A model generated the notes under the pieces. That model was not told the DNA's origin and did no database searches. It was given only the letters and a program-made list of their open reading frames with translations. 64,000 nucleotides of DNA from assembly GCF_009932555.1 (NCBI RefSeq), contig NZ_BLJO01000004.1, positions 454,367-518,366 of the forward strand. Direction: 5' to 3'. This stretch comes from Steroidobacter agaridevorans (lineage in GTDB: Bacteria; Pseudomonadota; Gammaproteobacteria; Steroidobacterales; Steroidobacteraceae). A program made the position numbers and the translations under genes. Of this stretch, positions 46,813-55,311 are shown piece after piece. Numbering within the stretch: position 1 is the first letter of the stretch; each line of letters opens with the position of its first letter.

Positions 46813-46928
46813 GACTCAAGGACGTGGTCGCGCCGGAATTCCTCATCTCGCGACGTCGAGCGAAACATGGCTGAGGAAAACAGCCGTTGCTACGTCCTTG
46901 GCTGATCGTCTGCAGTCGTGGGGTCGAG

Positions 46929-48845
46929 ATGAGGATCGTCAGAGCGTTGCTGCTGTTCGCCGGGTTGGCCCTTCAGCCACTGGCCGTCTCAGCGCAGACT
47001 CCTTTGTCCAGGCACGATCTGGAAACCTACCTCGACGGTTTCTTTCCGTACGCTTTACAGCGGGGCGATATCGCAGGAGCAGTGGTGTCGGTGGTCAAGG
47101 ATGGGGAGGTGCTGCTGCTGAAAGGCTATGGCGTCGGCGACGTAGGGACGGGGCTCCCAGTCGATCCGGGCACCACGATGTTTCGGCCCGGCTCGATCTC
47201 CAAGATGTTCACGGCGACCGCGGTGATGCAACTGGTCGAGGCCGGCCAGTTGCAGCTGGATCGGGACGTGAACGATTACCTGGACTTCGACATTCCGGCG
47301 ACCTTCGAGCAGCCGATTACGTTGCGCCAGCTGCTGACTCACACGGCTGGGTTTGAAGATGTCTTCAAGAACGTGCTGCTGGATCGTGCGGAGGACACGC
47401 CGACGTTGGAGGCGTACGTCAAGCAGGCGTTGCCGCGGCGAGTATTCGCGCCGGGCTCGACGGTCGCGTACTCGAACTATGGAGTGACGTTGGCGGGCTA
47501 CATCGTGCAACGGATCAGCGGCGAGCCGTACGAGCGTTACATGCAAAGTCACATTCTCGAGCCTCTCGGAATGACGCACTCGACGTTTCTGCAGCCGGTG
47601 CCGGAGTCGATCGCTGCACGGCCTCCGCAAGGTTACATAGCGGCCTCGCAGCCGGCCTCGTCGTTTGAATTCCTGGGAACGCCGCCGTCCGGCGCGCTAT
47701 CGTCGACCGGCGCCGACATGGCCAGGTTCATGCTCGCCCAGCTCGGTGCCGCTGCGTCGGGTACGCCCGCTATTCTGCGTCCCGAAACGATTGAGCAGAT
47801 GCACCAGCCTGCGTTCCGATCCGCCCCGGAGCTGCAGGCCATGATGTTCGGTTTCTATGGCGAGGACCGCAACGGTCAACGAATCGTCGGGCACGCGGGC
47901 GATCTGATGAGTTTTCATGCGGATCTGCATCTGCTGCTCGATGCCAGGATCGGGCTATTCGTCGGGATGAACAGTCTCGGGCGCGACGGCAGCAGTACGG
48001 CGCTGCGCACGGCGCTCTTCAAGGGGTTCATGGATCGCTACTTCCCTGCGCAACTGCCCGACGAGCCCACGCTCGCCACTGCCCTGGAACACGGGCGATT
48101 GATCTCCGGTCGCTATATTCCCAGCCGGCGAGCGGAGCATTCGTTCGTGGCGTTGGGCAATCTCCTGAGTCAAGGCAAACTGACGGTCAATCCGGATGCC
48201 ACCGTTACGCTATCCACTCTCAAGGGCTTGAACGGTGTGCCGAAGCGCTGGCGAGAAGTGGCTCCGTTTCGCTGGCGGGAAGTGAATGGCGGCGCACAGC
48301 TGGTGGCGACACTGGATCGAGGGCAGGTGAAGTACCTTGCCACGGACGACGCTCCACCGGTCGCGGTCTGGCAACCCGTGGCAGCGCTCGATAACGCTGC
48401 GTGGAATCTGCCTCTCTTGTTTGCGACTTGCGCCATTCTTCCAGGCGCGCTGATTGCGTGGCCGGTCGCCGCCCTGGTCAATCGTCGCAAACGCGCTCTG
48501 CAGGTGCTGGCGCCCGCTCAGAAGCGCCAGCGTATCGCGACTCGGCTGATCCTCCTCGCGGGCGGTTTGTCGCTGTTTGGCTGGATCGCATTCCTGTTGC
48601 GTGCGGGCACTGATCTGGCGCTGCTCGCTGACGCCAGCGACAGCTTCCTGCGGCTGCTTCAGCTGCTGGGGGTCGTAGCTGTGCTCGGGCTGGCGCTGGT
48701 TATCTGGAATTTCTTGAAGATGCTGCGCCGGAGTGACGTCACAGCGTGGTCCAGGATTGCGCAGGGTGCGCTCGTCCTCGCGTGCGCGGCTTCGGTGTGG
48801 TTCATATTGCGGTTCGATCTGCTGCGGGTCCGATTGGACTACTAG
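46929..48845 (+). CDS. Serine hydrolase of the beta-lactamase (class C / esterase) family with C-terminal membrane domain
   Basis: A 638-residue protein with a signal peptide (about 1-22). Catalytic motifs are SISK (S89, K92), YSN (Y181) and HAGD. A middle beta-rich domain follows, then four hydrophobic helices after about residue 510, so the enzyme is held in the membrane with its active site in the periplasm. Related proteins are esterases, D-amino peptidases or act on peptidoglycan. ATG 46929 places the signal peptide correctly. Confidence 0.88.
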   Translation: MRIVRALLLFAGLALQPLAVSAQTPLSRHDLETYLDGFFPYALQRGDIAGAVVSVVKDGEVLLLKGYGVGDVGTGLPVDPGTTMFRPGSISKMFTATAVMQLVEAGQLQLDRDVNDYLDFDIPATFEQPITLRQLLTHTAGFEDVFKNVLLDRAEDTPTLEAYVKQALPRRVFAPGSTVAYSNYGVTLAGYIVQRISGEPYERYMQSHILEPLGMTHSTFLQPVPESIAARPPQGYIAASQPASSFEFLGTPPSGALSSTGADMARFMLAQLGAAASGTPAILRPETIEQMHQPAFRSAPELQAMMFGFYGEDRNGQRIVGHAGDLMSFHADLHLLLDARIGLFVGMNSLGRDGSSTALRTALFKGFMDRYFPAQLPDEPTLATALEHGRLISGRYIPSRRAEHSFVALGNLLSQGKLTVNPDATVTLSTLKGLNGVPKRWREVAPFRWREVNGGAQLVATLDRGQVKYLATDDAPPVAVWQPVAALDNAAWNLPLLFATCAILPGALIAWPVAALVNRRKRALQVLAPAQKRQRIATRLILLAGGLSLFGWIAFLLRAGTDLALLADASDSFLRLLQLLGVVAVLGLALVIWNFLKMLRRSDVTAWSRIAQGALVLACAASVWFILRFDLLRVRLDY

Positions 48846-48870
48846 CAAGCTGACGCGCTTGTCAGCTTGC
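48845..48870 (+). terminator. Hairpin directly after the serine hydrolase stop
   Basis: GCAAGCTGAC (48845-48854) pairs with GTCAGCTTGC (48861-48870) over 6 nt, a perfect 10-bp stem starting at the stop codon. No T-tract follows, so it may protect the 3' end more than terminate. Confidence 0.5.
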
Positions 48871-48988
48871 GTATGACATCGGTGCAAGCAAGGATACATT
48901 TGGTCACGCGGCGTTCGCCTCTGCGCCATCATCACTAAACACCGACGCTGAACAATCTCATCTCCAAGAATGATGAGGGGTTTAGCCA

Positions 48989-50428
48989 ATGACCGATCAA
49001 ACTCGTGAACCGAGCATGGACGACGTCCGTCCAGTCTCGAACCGTCGTGATTTCATCCGCAACGGTGTGGTGGGTGCCGCATCGATTTCTTTCGCCGCGA
49101 TGCTGGCGCGCAATGAAGCCGGTGCGGCCGAGCTGCCGTACTCGGATGACTACGGGCCGGTTGCTCCGGTCAACGATCTCACCACCGGCTTGCCGCTGAT
49201 CGCGCTGCCCGCCGGCTTCACCTATCGCAGCTTCGGCTGGACCGGTCAGCCCATGAGCGACGGTCAGCGCACCCCGGGCGCGCACGACGGCATGGCCGTC
49301 GTCGCAGCGAAGGGCAGCCAGATCGTGATGGTTCGTAATCATGAGCAGGGCACGGGCGGCATCGCCTTCAATGCGCCCGCTGCTTACGACCCGACCTATG
49401 CTCGCGGCGGCACGACCAACGTGTTGTTCGACACCGCGACCGGCCGCTTCGCCGGCTCTTATGCTTCGCTCACTGGCACAGTGCGTAATTGCGCTGGCGG
49501 TCGCACCCCTTGGGGCTCGTGGTTGAGCTGCGAAGAAGCGGGCGATGTTTCTCCGGCCGGCGTGCGTCACGGCTGGATCTTCGAAGTGCCGGGCTACGGC
49601 GCGGCGACGGGTCAGCCGTTGCGCGCGATGGGCAAGTCGGAGTGGGAGGCTGTCGCCGTCGATCCTGCGACAGGCATCGTGTATCAGACCGAAGACGTCA
49701 CGCCGAGCGCGTTCTACAAGTTCGTGCCGAATGCGTACGGCAAGCTGAGCCAGGGCGGCACGCTGTGGGCGATGAAGGTGGCGGGCACCGACAATTTCAA
49801 CTTCAGCGGCCTGGGCAACGTGTACGTCGACTTCGCGGCCGGCACGACCTGGAACGTCGAGTGGGTGCAGGTGACGGATGTCGAAGCGATCAACGGTCGC
49901 ATCTACAACTCCGCTCCGGGCCGGGCTGCGTTTGCACGTCTGGAAGGCGCTTACTACGACAGCGGCAAGATCTATTTCGTCAGCACCAGCGGCGGCGTCG
50001 CTCGTCAGGGCCAGGTGTTCTGCTACGACCCGCGCCGTGAGACGTTGACGATGGTGTTCAACTCGGCCGGCGCCGGCGTGGGCAACAACCACGTCAACAT
50101 GCCGGACAACATCGCTGTCAGCCCGCGTGGCGGCATCGTGTTGTGCGAAGACGGCGGCAACAGCATCCAGCGTTTGCGTGGTCTGACGCAGAGTGGCGGT
50201 ACGTTCATCTTCGCGGAGAACCGCATGAACTTCACCGCGGCCCAGGTGCAGCAGGCCGATGCGGCGTTGAACGCGGGCGGTCAGGTCGCCGCGCTGCTTT
50301 CACCGGGCAACTACACCGGCACTGAGTGGTGTGGCGCGTGCTTCTTCGAGAAGTGGATGTTCGTGAACCTGCAGACGCCGGGCATCACGCTCGCGATCAC
50401 GGGTCCTTGGGACAACGGCGCGCTGTAA
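48989..50428 (+). CDS. PhoX-like alkaline phosphatase (DUF839), Tat-exported
   Basis: A 479-residue protein. The N-terminus has the twin-Arg sequence SNRRDFIRNG followed by a hydrophobic stretch ending near AGAAELP, so it should be Tat-exported. Family blocks are GAHDGMAVV, VRNHEQG, NCAGGRTPWGSWLSCEEA, WEAVAVDPATGIVYQTEDV, YKFVPN and PDNIAVSPRGGIVLCEDGG, the last two providing metal and active-site residues of PhoX. Likely frees phosphate from organic esters. A CTERM protein gene follows after 11 nt. Confidence 0.93.
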   Translation: MTDQTREPSMDDVRPVSNRRDFIRNGVVGAASISFAAMLARNEAGAAELPYSDDYGPVAPVNDLTTGLPLIALPAGFTYRSFGWTGQPMSDGQRTPGAHDGMAVVAAKGSQIVMVRNHEQGTGGIAFNAPAAYDPTYARGGTTNVLFDTATGRFAGSYASLTGTVRNCAGGRTPWGSWLSCEEAGDVSPAGVRHGWIFEVPGYGAATGQPLRAMGKSEWEAVAVDPATGIVYQTEDVTPSAFYKFVPNAYGKLSQGGTLWAMKVAGTDNFNFSGLGNVYVDFAAGTTWNVEWVQVTDVEAINGRIYNSAPGRAAFARLEGAYYDSGKIYFVSTSGGVARQGQVFCYDPRRETLTMVFNSAGAGVGNNHVNMPDNIAVSPRGGIVLCEDGGNSIQRLRGLTQSGGTFIFAENRMNFTAAQVQQADAALNAGGQVAALLSPGNYTGTEWCGACFFEKWMFVNLQTPGITLAITGPWDNGAL

Positions 50429-50439
50429 GGAGTACCGCC

Positions 50440-51006
50440 ATGAAAAGCATGATTCGTGCGGTATGGCTGTGGGCCGTGCTGTTGCTGCCGGTGGCTTCGT
50501 TCGCTCAAGTGTTGAGCGGCGATGTCACGGGCGGCAGCTCGGTGACCAGCAGCGTGACCAGCTCCGATGCCTGGATCCAGTCGAACGCTCTCGATGGCGA
50601 CGCGGTCAACTTCTGGTCGTTCACCGCCAATGCGGGCGACACGTTGTCCATCATTGTCGAGTCGTCGGCGATCGAGTTCGGCGTGAGCGTGTATCAGGGC
50701 CTGGTCGAAGCGCAGGAGCTGCTCATTCCGGGCTTCAGCAACTTCAGCAGCTTCGGCGACAACATTTTTGTCGCCGGCACCAATCCAGTGACTGGCGCCA
50801 TCGGCACCAGCCTGTTGAATCTGGTGCTGCCCTCGAGCGGCCTATACACGATCGCCGTCGGCGGCGAGTCGGGCTTTCCGCTGGAAGGCATCTTCGCCTA
50901 CGACATGAACGTAACCATCGCGCCCGTGCCGCTGCCCGCCGCCTTCTGGCTGCTCGGCTCGGCGCTCGCCGGGTTGGGAGTGTTCAGTCGGCGTCGCGCT
51001 GTCTGA
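50440..51006 (+). CDS. VPLPA-CTERM (PEP-CTERM-like) exported protein
   Basis: A 188-residue protein. A signal peptide (about 1-22) precedes a Ser/Thr/Gly-rich beta-sandwich region with NFWSFTANAGDTLSIIVE, resembling pre-peptidase C-terminal domains. The C-terminus is a VPLPA-CTERM sorting signal: VPLPAAFWLLGSALAGLGVF followed by SRRR. An exosortase would process it; none is in the window. GGAG stands before ATG 50440, and the gene is probably in one transcript with phoX. Confidence 0.88.
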   Translation: MKSMIRAVWLWAVLLLPVASFAQVLSGDVTGGSSVTSSVTSSDAWIQSNALDGDAVNFWSFTANAGDTLSIIVESSAIEFGVSVYQGLVEAQELLIPGFSNFSSFGDNIFVAGTNPVTGAIGTSLLNLVLPSSGLYTIAVGGESGFPLEGIFAYDMNVTIAPVPLPAAFWLLGSALAGLGVFSRRRAV

Positions 51007-51037
51007 AGGACGTTTGACTGGGAAGGGATTCCATCTG

Positions 51038-51067
51038 AAGGCCGCGCCGGCTCTACGGCGCGGCCTT
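51038..51067 (+). terminator. Terminator hairpin after the VPLPA-CTERM gene
   Basis: AAGGCCGCGCCG (51038-51049) pairs with CGGCGCGGCCTT (51056-51067) over 6 nt, a perfect 12-bp stem. It sits between convergent genes and ends with few T residues, so it may act in both directions. Confidence 0.75.
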
Positions 51068-51085
51068 CATCGTTCTGACTTGCGC

Positions 51086-51436
51086 TCAGATTGGCTTGCG
51101 ATACTCGCCAATGACCTCGATGAGCCCGACGATGTTGTCGTTGAGCTGCTCCAGCTCCTCCGCAGGAACCCACCATTCCGTGTGATAGGAGCCGCCGACG
51201 GTCTGGATTTCGTAGCGATCCATGAAGGAGCGCCGCACCTCGAACTTGGTGACATAGCCTACGGCGTCGTCCTTCACGTTCCAGCGGCTGGCGATCTCGA
51301 TCGCGTATTGCTCGTTCGTGACCGGATAGAATATCGGCTGCTCCGGTAGCCGCGGCGGCCAGCGACGAAAGCCGCTGTCCTTGAGCAGCTGCAATTCTTT
51401 GGGACCGACGGGGCGGTACAGGGTGCGGGTTTCCAT
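51086..51436 (-). CDS. Conserved protein, ADP-ribosylation/crystallin-J1-like annotation family
   Basis: A 116-residue soluble protein: TLYRPVGPKELQLLKDSG, FPPRLP-like RWPPRLPEQPIFYPVTNEQYA, VTKFEVRRSFMDRYEIQTVGG, WWVPAEELEQLN. This pattern is shared by short proteins in many bacteria that databases loosely name ADP-ribosylation/crystallin J1; the name is not evidence of function. ATG 51436 is preferred to 51466, which would overlap the VOC gene. Confidence 0.8.
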   Translation of the reverse strand: METRTLYRPVGPKELQLLKDSGFRRWPPRLPEQPIFYPVTNEQYAIEIASRWNVKDDAVGYVTKFEVRRSFMDRYEIQTVGGSYHTEWWVPAEELEQLNDNIVGLIEVIGEYRKPI

Positions 51437-51462
51437 GCGCGGCGATTCTAGCGTTACATCCT

Positions 51463-51873
51463 TCAAAGCTCACCCACCATGTCGCCTCGATACGTGATAT
51501 GCACTTTGTTTCCATCGGGATCGCGAAGATAAGCGCCGTAGTAGCCTTTGCCATAGTGGAGGCGCTCGCCCGGTGGGCCTTCGTCCGTGCCGCCGGCGGC
51601 CATGCCGGCGCGATAAGCTTCGTCGACTGAAGCTGGGCTGGGGGCCATGAAGGCGACCATGGTGCCGTTGCCGGCGTTCGCTTCCTGTCTGTTGAACGGC
51701 AAAGTCACATAGAACCGAGGTAGCGCACGATCGGGTGAGACCCAGCACGCGCAGTCAGGACCGCCGTCGGGAATGACCTGCCGTCGTTTCAAACCGATGG
51801 GAAGAAGCACGGCATCGTAGAACGCCTCGGCGCGAGGCAGGTCGCGGGTGCCGAGGTTGATGTGACTGAACAT
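51463..51873 (-). CDS. VOC family (glyoxalase/bleomycin-resistance-like) protein
   Basis: A 136-residue protein of the vicinal oxygen chelate fold. It starts MFSHINLGTRDLPRAEAFYDAVL (metal His in FSHI) and ends GYYGAYLRDPDGNKVHITYRG, the second half signature. Proteins of this type bind a metal and small electrophiles, or act as lyases and dioxygenases. The substrate is unknown. It lies 26 nt upstream of the crystallin-J1-like gene on the same strand. Confidence 0.9.
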   Translation of the reverse strand: MFSHINLGTRDLPRAEAFYDAVLLPIGLKRRQVIPDGGPDCACWVSPDRALPRFYVTLPFNRQEANAGNGTMVAFMAPSPASVDEAYRAGMAAGGTDEGPPGERLHYGKGYYGAYLRDPDGNKVHITYRGDMVGEL

Positions 51874-52025
51874 GGCGATAGGCTCTTAGGTTGCTCCTGA
51901 GTGGCTGAATATCCTGCCGAAAAACGCCCTAGCATTCCATGTCCGCAGCGCCGCTGCTAACGTAGCTATGGCATTGCGGAGGCTCGGATTGCGTTAACTC
52001 CATCGGGAAGATCAAGGAGAGTTGC

Positions 52026-52508
52026 ATGAACGCACGGCCCTGGCGTCTCTCGGCTTTTGTAATGCTTGCCTTGGCGCTGACGGTGCCGGTCCAAGCGGCG
52101 ACGACCGACTCGGCCGAGGCAGCGAACCGGGCCCTCGTCTCGGCGTTCGAGGCCGCATGGAACAGTCACGACATGAAAGCTTTCGGGAGCCTTCTCACCG
52201 CCGATGTGGTCTGGATCAACGTCGATGCGGGCCGAGGCACGGGTCGGGAGACGGTGGAGGCAGGTCATGCTCGAGTGCATGCGAACAAGTTCAAGGACAG
52301 CGTGATCACGATAAAGAACGTCGAGGTCGCGCTGCTCAAGCCAGATGTGGCGCTAGTGTATGTAACGTGGGGCATTCGCGGCGATCGCGACAATGACGGC
52401 ACTCCGCGCCAACCTCGGGAAGGTCTGTTCTCCTGGGTGACGGTCAAGCAGGGCGATGTCTGGAAGATTCGATCGAGTCACAATACCAATAAGAATGTGG
52501 TGCGCTGA
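52026..52508 (+). CDS. Exported SnoaL-like / DUF4440 family protein
   Basis: A 160-residue protein with a signal peptide (1-24). The mature part is a SnoaL/SgcJ-type fold: ALVSAFEAAWNSHDMKAFGSLLTADVVWINVD, GRETVEAGHARVH, VALVYVTWGIRGD and WKIRSSHNTN. Such proteins are small cone-shaped ligand binders or isomerases. It has AAGGAGA ahead of ATG 52026. Confidence 0.87.
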   Translation: MNARPWRLSAFVMLALALTVPVQAATTDSAEAANRALVSAFEAAWNSHDMKAFGSLLTADVVWINVDAGRGTGRETVEAGHARVHANKFKDSVITIKNVEVALLKPDVALVYVTWGIRGDRDNDGTPRQPREGLFSWVTVKQGDVWKIRSSHNTNKNVVR

Positions 52509-52552
52509 AGGCTGGAAGGAAACCTATGCCGGGAATAAAGTCAGCTGTGGCG

Positions 52553-53650
52553 TTAGCCGCAGACGACGCGCAGGTCGAGCCCTTCGCCGACGGAGATGAT
52601 GTCGTCGACGGTGAGTAAGCCCATGCAGGGCATGGCGCCACGAATCGATATTTCATCTCGCACCAGCTTGCGGGCCAGCGCGATGGCAGGGAAGCAAGGA
52701 ATGAAAGGTCCGTGATCCTGATCCGCCAGCAGAAACCAGCTGCGCACGGCAGGCTCGCCGTTCAGAGCGACGCCACGCACAGTCACATGCATGGCGCTGC
52801 GCTTCGATCCGTAGCGCGCGAGGGCGCTGGCAGTTCGGTGCAGCGTTGGCACCCAACTCTGCAGCGAGGCGAGCACTCCGATTCTCACCAGCCACGACGC
52901 GAACCAGAGCGCGATCATGTTCGAGGCCGGATCGACACCGGCGCGAAACTGCACCGTCTGCACCCCTCGATAGCGCTCGGGAAACAAATCGAGGTCGGGA
53001 ACATCGCAATTCGCGATCCAGCGGCCCTTGATGGGCGTCGGATACGAACGACGCGTCAGATCCTGCCAGCCGCGCACCTGATGCCATTGTCCATCGCGCC
53101 ATTGTTTGAACGGCTTGCCGGCGTAGGCGAGCACGCCGTCCATCGTCGCTTTGCCGGGCGGTCTGGCGCCGGAGCTGATGCCGTGGTCGATGCTTTCGAT
53201 CGATGCGAACTGTGCGCCGAGTGCGTCGACGACCGCGGATGAAAGGGCCGGCACGGAGCTCGCGCCACTGACGACCAGCGTGCCGTTCAGCTTTGCTTCT
53301 GCATCGAGCGCGGTGATTCCGCACACGAAGCCGCGTCCGTCGGCGAGGTCGATGTAATGCGTGCCGGCCGCGACACATGCTTGGGGTATTGAATAGTTCT
53401 GTCCTTGGAACGGACCGGCTGTATGAACCACCAAGGTGGCGCCGGCCTTGCGCAGCTCGGCCGTGAAGTCACCCGCGTGAGCATCGAGACGAAGTGGCTC
53501 CGCCGCGCCGCCAATCTCCTGCGCAACAGCGGTCGCTTGTTTTAAGTCGCGCCCGGCAACAAACACACGAACGTCGGGCTCACGAGCCAGTGCCTCGACG
53601 ATGCGACGGCCGAAGTTTCCATACCCGCCGAGGACGACGACCGACTTCAT
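52553..53650 (-). CDS. Saccharopine dehydrogenase-like NAD(P)-binding protein
   Basis: A 365-residue oxidoreductase-like protein. The Rossmann motif is VVVLGGYGNFGRRIVEAL (about 4-21), followed by VVHTAGPFQGQNYSIPQACVAAGTHYIDLADG, typical of the Sacchrp_dh_NADP family. The C-terminal half is different from lysine-pathway enzymes, so true saccharopine activity is unlikely. It ends an operon of DUF4166, DCC and this gene, 3 nt after the DCC stop. Confidence 0.85.
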   Translation of the reverse strand: MKSVVVLGGYGNFGRRIVEALAREPDVRVFVAGRDLKQATAVAQEIGGAAEPLRLDAHAGDFTAELRKAGATLVVHTAGPFQGQNYSIPQACVAAGTHYIDLADGRGFVCGITALDAEAKLNGTLVVSGASSVPALSSAVVDALGAQFASIESIDHGISSGARPPGKATMDGVLAYAGKPFKQWRDGQWHQVRGWQDLTRRSYPTPIKGRWIANCDVPDLDLFPERYRGVQTVQFRAGVDPASNMIALWFASWLVRIGVLASLQSWVPTLHRTASALARYGSKRSAMHVTVRGVALNGEPAVRSWFLLADQDHGPFIPCFPAIALARKLVRDEISIRGAMPCMGLLTVDDIISVGEGLDLRVVCG

Positions 53651-53653
53651 AGG

Positions 53654-54052
53654 TCAGCTCAAAAACCGATCCGCGGTCTGTGCGCTCGGAACGATGCAGA
53701 CGTCGTGTCGCCCAAACAGCTTATAGCGGTTGCGCGCGGTCGCTCTATAGAGCGCGTCTCGCAAGAAACGAGGCGTGAGTTGAATCAACGTCGCGACGGC
53801 GCGCCAGCGTCCACCGAAGGATTTGAGCACTCGAATGAGGGCATCCGTGTCCATATAGCCTCGTCCGCCTTCCAGCAACAGAAACGACTGCGGATCGTTC
53901 GGATCCAGTCCATGACTCCTCAAGAGCTCGCGCCCGGTGGCGGTCTGCATGGCCGCGAACTTGTACAAACGATGCCGGTCGTGCTCGAGCACGAAGCCGA
54001 CCCAGTGGCCGCACAACACGCAGACGCCGTCGAACACGAGCACTCTATCCAT
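53654..54052 (-). CDS. Thiol-disulfide oxidoreductase DCC family protein (DUF393)
   Basis: A 132-residue protein named for its DGVCVLC motif (about 9-15), which carries a redox CxxC pair. Also seen are FAAMQTATGRELL, DTDALIRVLKSFGG and ATARNRYKLFGRHDVC. Probable role is thiol exchange in the cytoplasm or at the membrane face. It overlaps DUF4166 by 8 nt and is 3 nt from the saccharopine-like gene. Confidence 0.9.
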   Translation of the reverse strand: MDRVLVFDGVCVLCGHWVGFVLEHDRHRLYKFAAMQTATGRELLRSHGLDPNDPQSFLLLEGGRGYMDTDALIRVLKSFGGRWRAVATLIQLTPRFLRDALYRATARNRYKLFGRHDVCIVPSAQTADRFLS

Positions 54053-54578
54053 GATGTTCGACCAGCCAGCCCTTGTAGTGAACGATCAGGCCGACGCCGC
54101 GCATGGCCGCGCTGACGTCGAAACCGTAGCGACCGTCGTGAACGGACTCCGTCGCGGCGCACTCCAGCAGCCAGGTCACCGGCAAAGGTAACAATGCCAG
54201 CCGCGCGCTGTACAACGACCAAACGATACGTTCCCGATCCGCAGACAAGGTGAACGTGAGCACCAGCGGTCCGAGCCGCTCTTCCACTCGCTGCCGGCGA
54301 CAGGTCAGTCGCGATTGCATGCGCTGACTGCCGAACTTTCGTATCCAGTGTTCGTTCGCATCCGTGGTGTTAACGGTGACTTCGATGGGAACATCGGTCT
54401 GGGCGATGGGCAGTCCCGCGAGGCGGGCGATGGTTCTGGCAATCAGTCCGCCGCCGCGGATATCGCATCGGCCGACGAAGCGCTTCGCGCAGCGGGCGTC
54501 GTGAATGCTCTTGAGAGCGGGTGCAAGTCGCTCGAAGGCCGGGCCGAGAATTTTCGAATACAGAGAAGTTGCTGACAT
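54045..54578 (-). CDS. DUF4166 domain protein
   Basis: A 177-residue protein starting MSATSLYSKILGPAFERLAPALKSIHDA. The core includes GRCDIRGGGLIARTIARLAGLP and ESVHDGRYGFDVSAAMRGVGLIVHYKGWL, which matches DUF4166 proteins. The domain is often fused to or encoded beside Rossmann-fold proteins of the saccharopine dehydrogenase type, as here. Function unknown. ATG 54578 is used because the extra upstream residues are not conserved in character. Confidence 0.8.
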   Translation of the reverse strand: MSATSLYSKILGPAFERLAPALKSIHDARCAKRFVGRCDIRGGGLIARTIARLAGLPIAQTDVPIEVTVNTTDANEHWIRKFGSQRMQSRLTCRRQRVEERLGPLVLTFTLSADRERIVWSLYSARLALLPLPVTWLLECAATESVHDGRYGFDVSAAMRGVGLIVHYKGWLVEHHG

Positions 54579-54858
54579 TAGCGAAGGCGGCGACAACTCT
54601 GTTCGCTCACCGGCCGTCATTATAGTGATTCTCGCCACGCCGCGCTTTAGTGCCGGAAAAGCTGAATGCGAGCGCGCGCTGCTGTAAAGAAGATCGGCAT
54701 TTGTACGCATGGCTGGCCCGAGGGCTGCTATCTAGAGTTCGGTTGACCCAGCAATACAAAACGTACTCAACCAGTGCCCAACGCACCCAGACGACTGGGT
54801 AAGTAACGGAATGACTTTTGGGAGAGCGCCAGCCGCACCTGGCGTCGAGGAGAGAGTC

Positions 54859-55308
54859 ATGAACGTAAGCGAGCACTGCTGTCGCGGTGTGATCTCCATT
54901 GCGGATACGGCCGACATCGTGACCGCTGCCCGCGTGATGCGGGATCAGCACGTGGGCCTGCTGGCCGTCTATCGTCAGGATGACGATTCGCATCGACTCA
55001 CCGGTGTGCTGACCGATCGGGATATCGTCATGCAGGTCACTGCCGCCGACCGCAATCCTCACACCGTCAGGGTTCAAGAGGTCATGACCCGGCAGCCCAT
55101 CCTGGCGTACGAGCACGACGAACTAAGAGACGTTCTGCAAGTCATGCGCCTGGCGGGCATTCGTCGCGTGCCGGTGGTGGATGCCAGTGGTGCGGCGGTC
55201 GGCATCATCGCGCTCGATGACGCGATCGAGTTGATCACCGGCCTGCTGTGCGATATTTCCGGATCGATCCGCAGCGAGCGTCACCACGAGTGGCGTGCGC
55301 ACGCCTGA
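54859..55308 (+). CDS. CBS-domain-pair protein
   Basis: A 149-residue protein composed of two CBS motifs: ISIADTADIVTAARVMRDQHVGLLAVY with LTGVLTDRDIVMQV, and LAYEHDELRDVLQVMRLAGIRRVPVVDASGAAVGIIALDDAIELI. Such stand-alone pairs bind adenine nucleotides and sense energy state. GAGGAGAG gives a good ribosome site before ATG 54859. Partner is unknown. Confidence 0.92.
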   Translation: MNVSEHCCRGVISIADTADIVTAARVMRDQHVGLLAVYRQDDDSHRLTGVLTDRDIVMQVTAADRNPHTVRVQEVMTRQPILAYEHDELRDVLQVMRLAGIRRVPVVDASGAAVGIIALDDAIELITGLLCDISGSIRSERHHEWRAHA

Positions 55309-55311
55309 TCG

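Noticed and set aside
48846-48988. Pho box upstream of phoX
   Set aside because: Only one ATGACA-like half-site is visible, not two CTGTCAT-type repeats at proper spacing.
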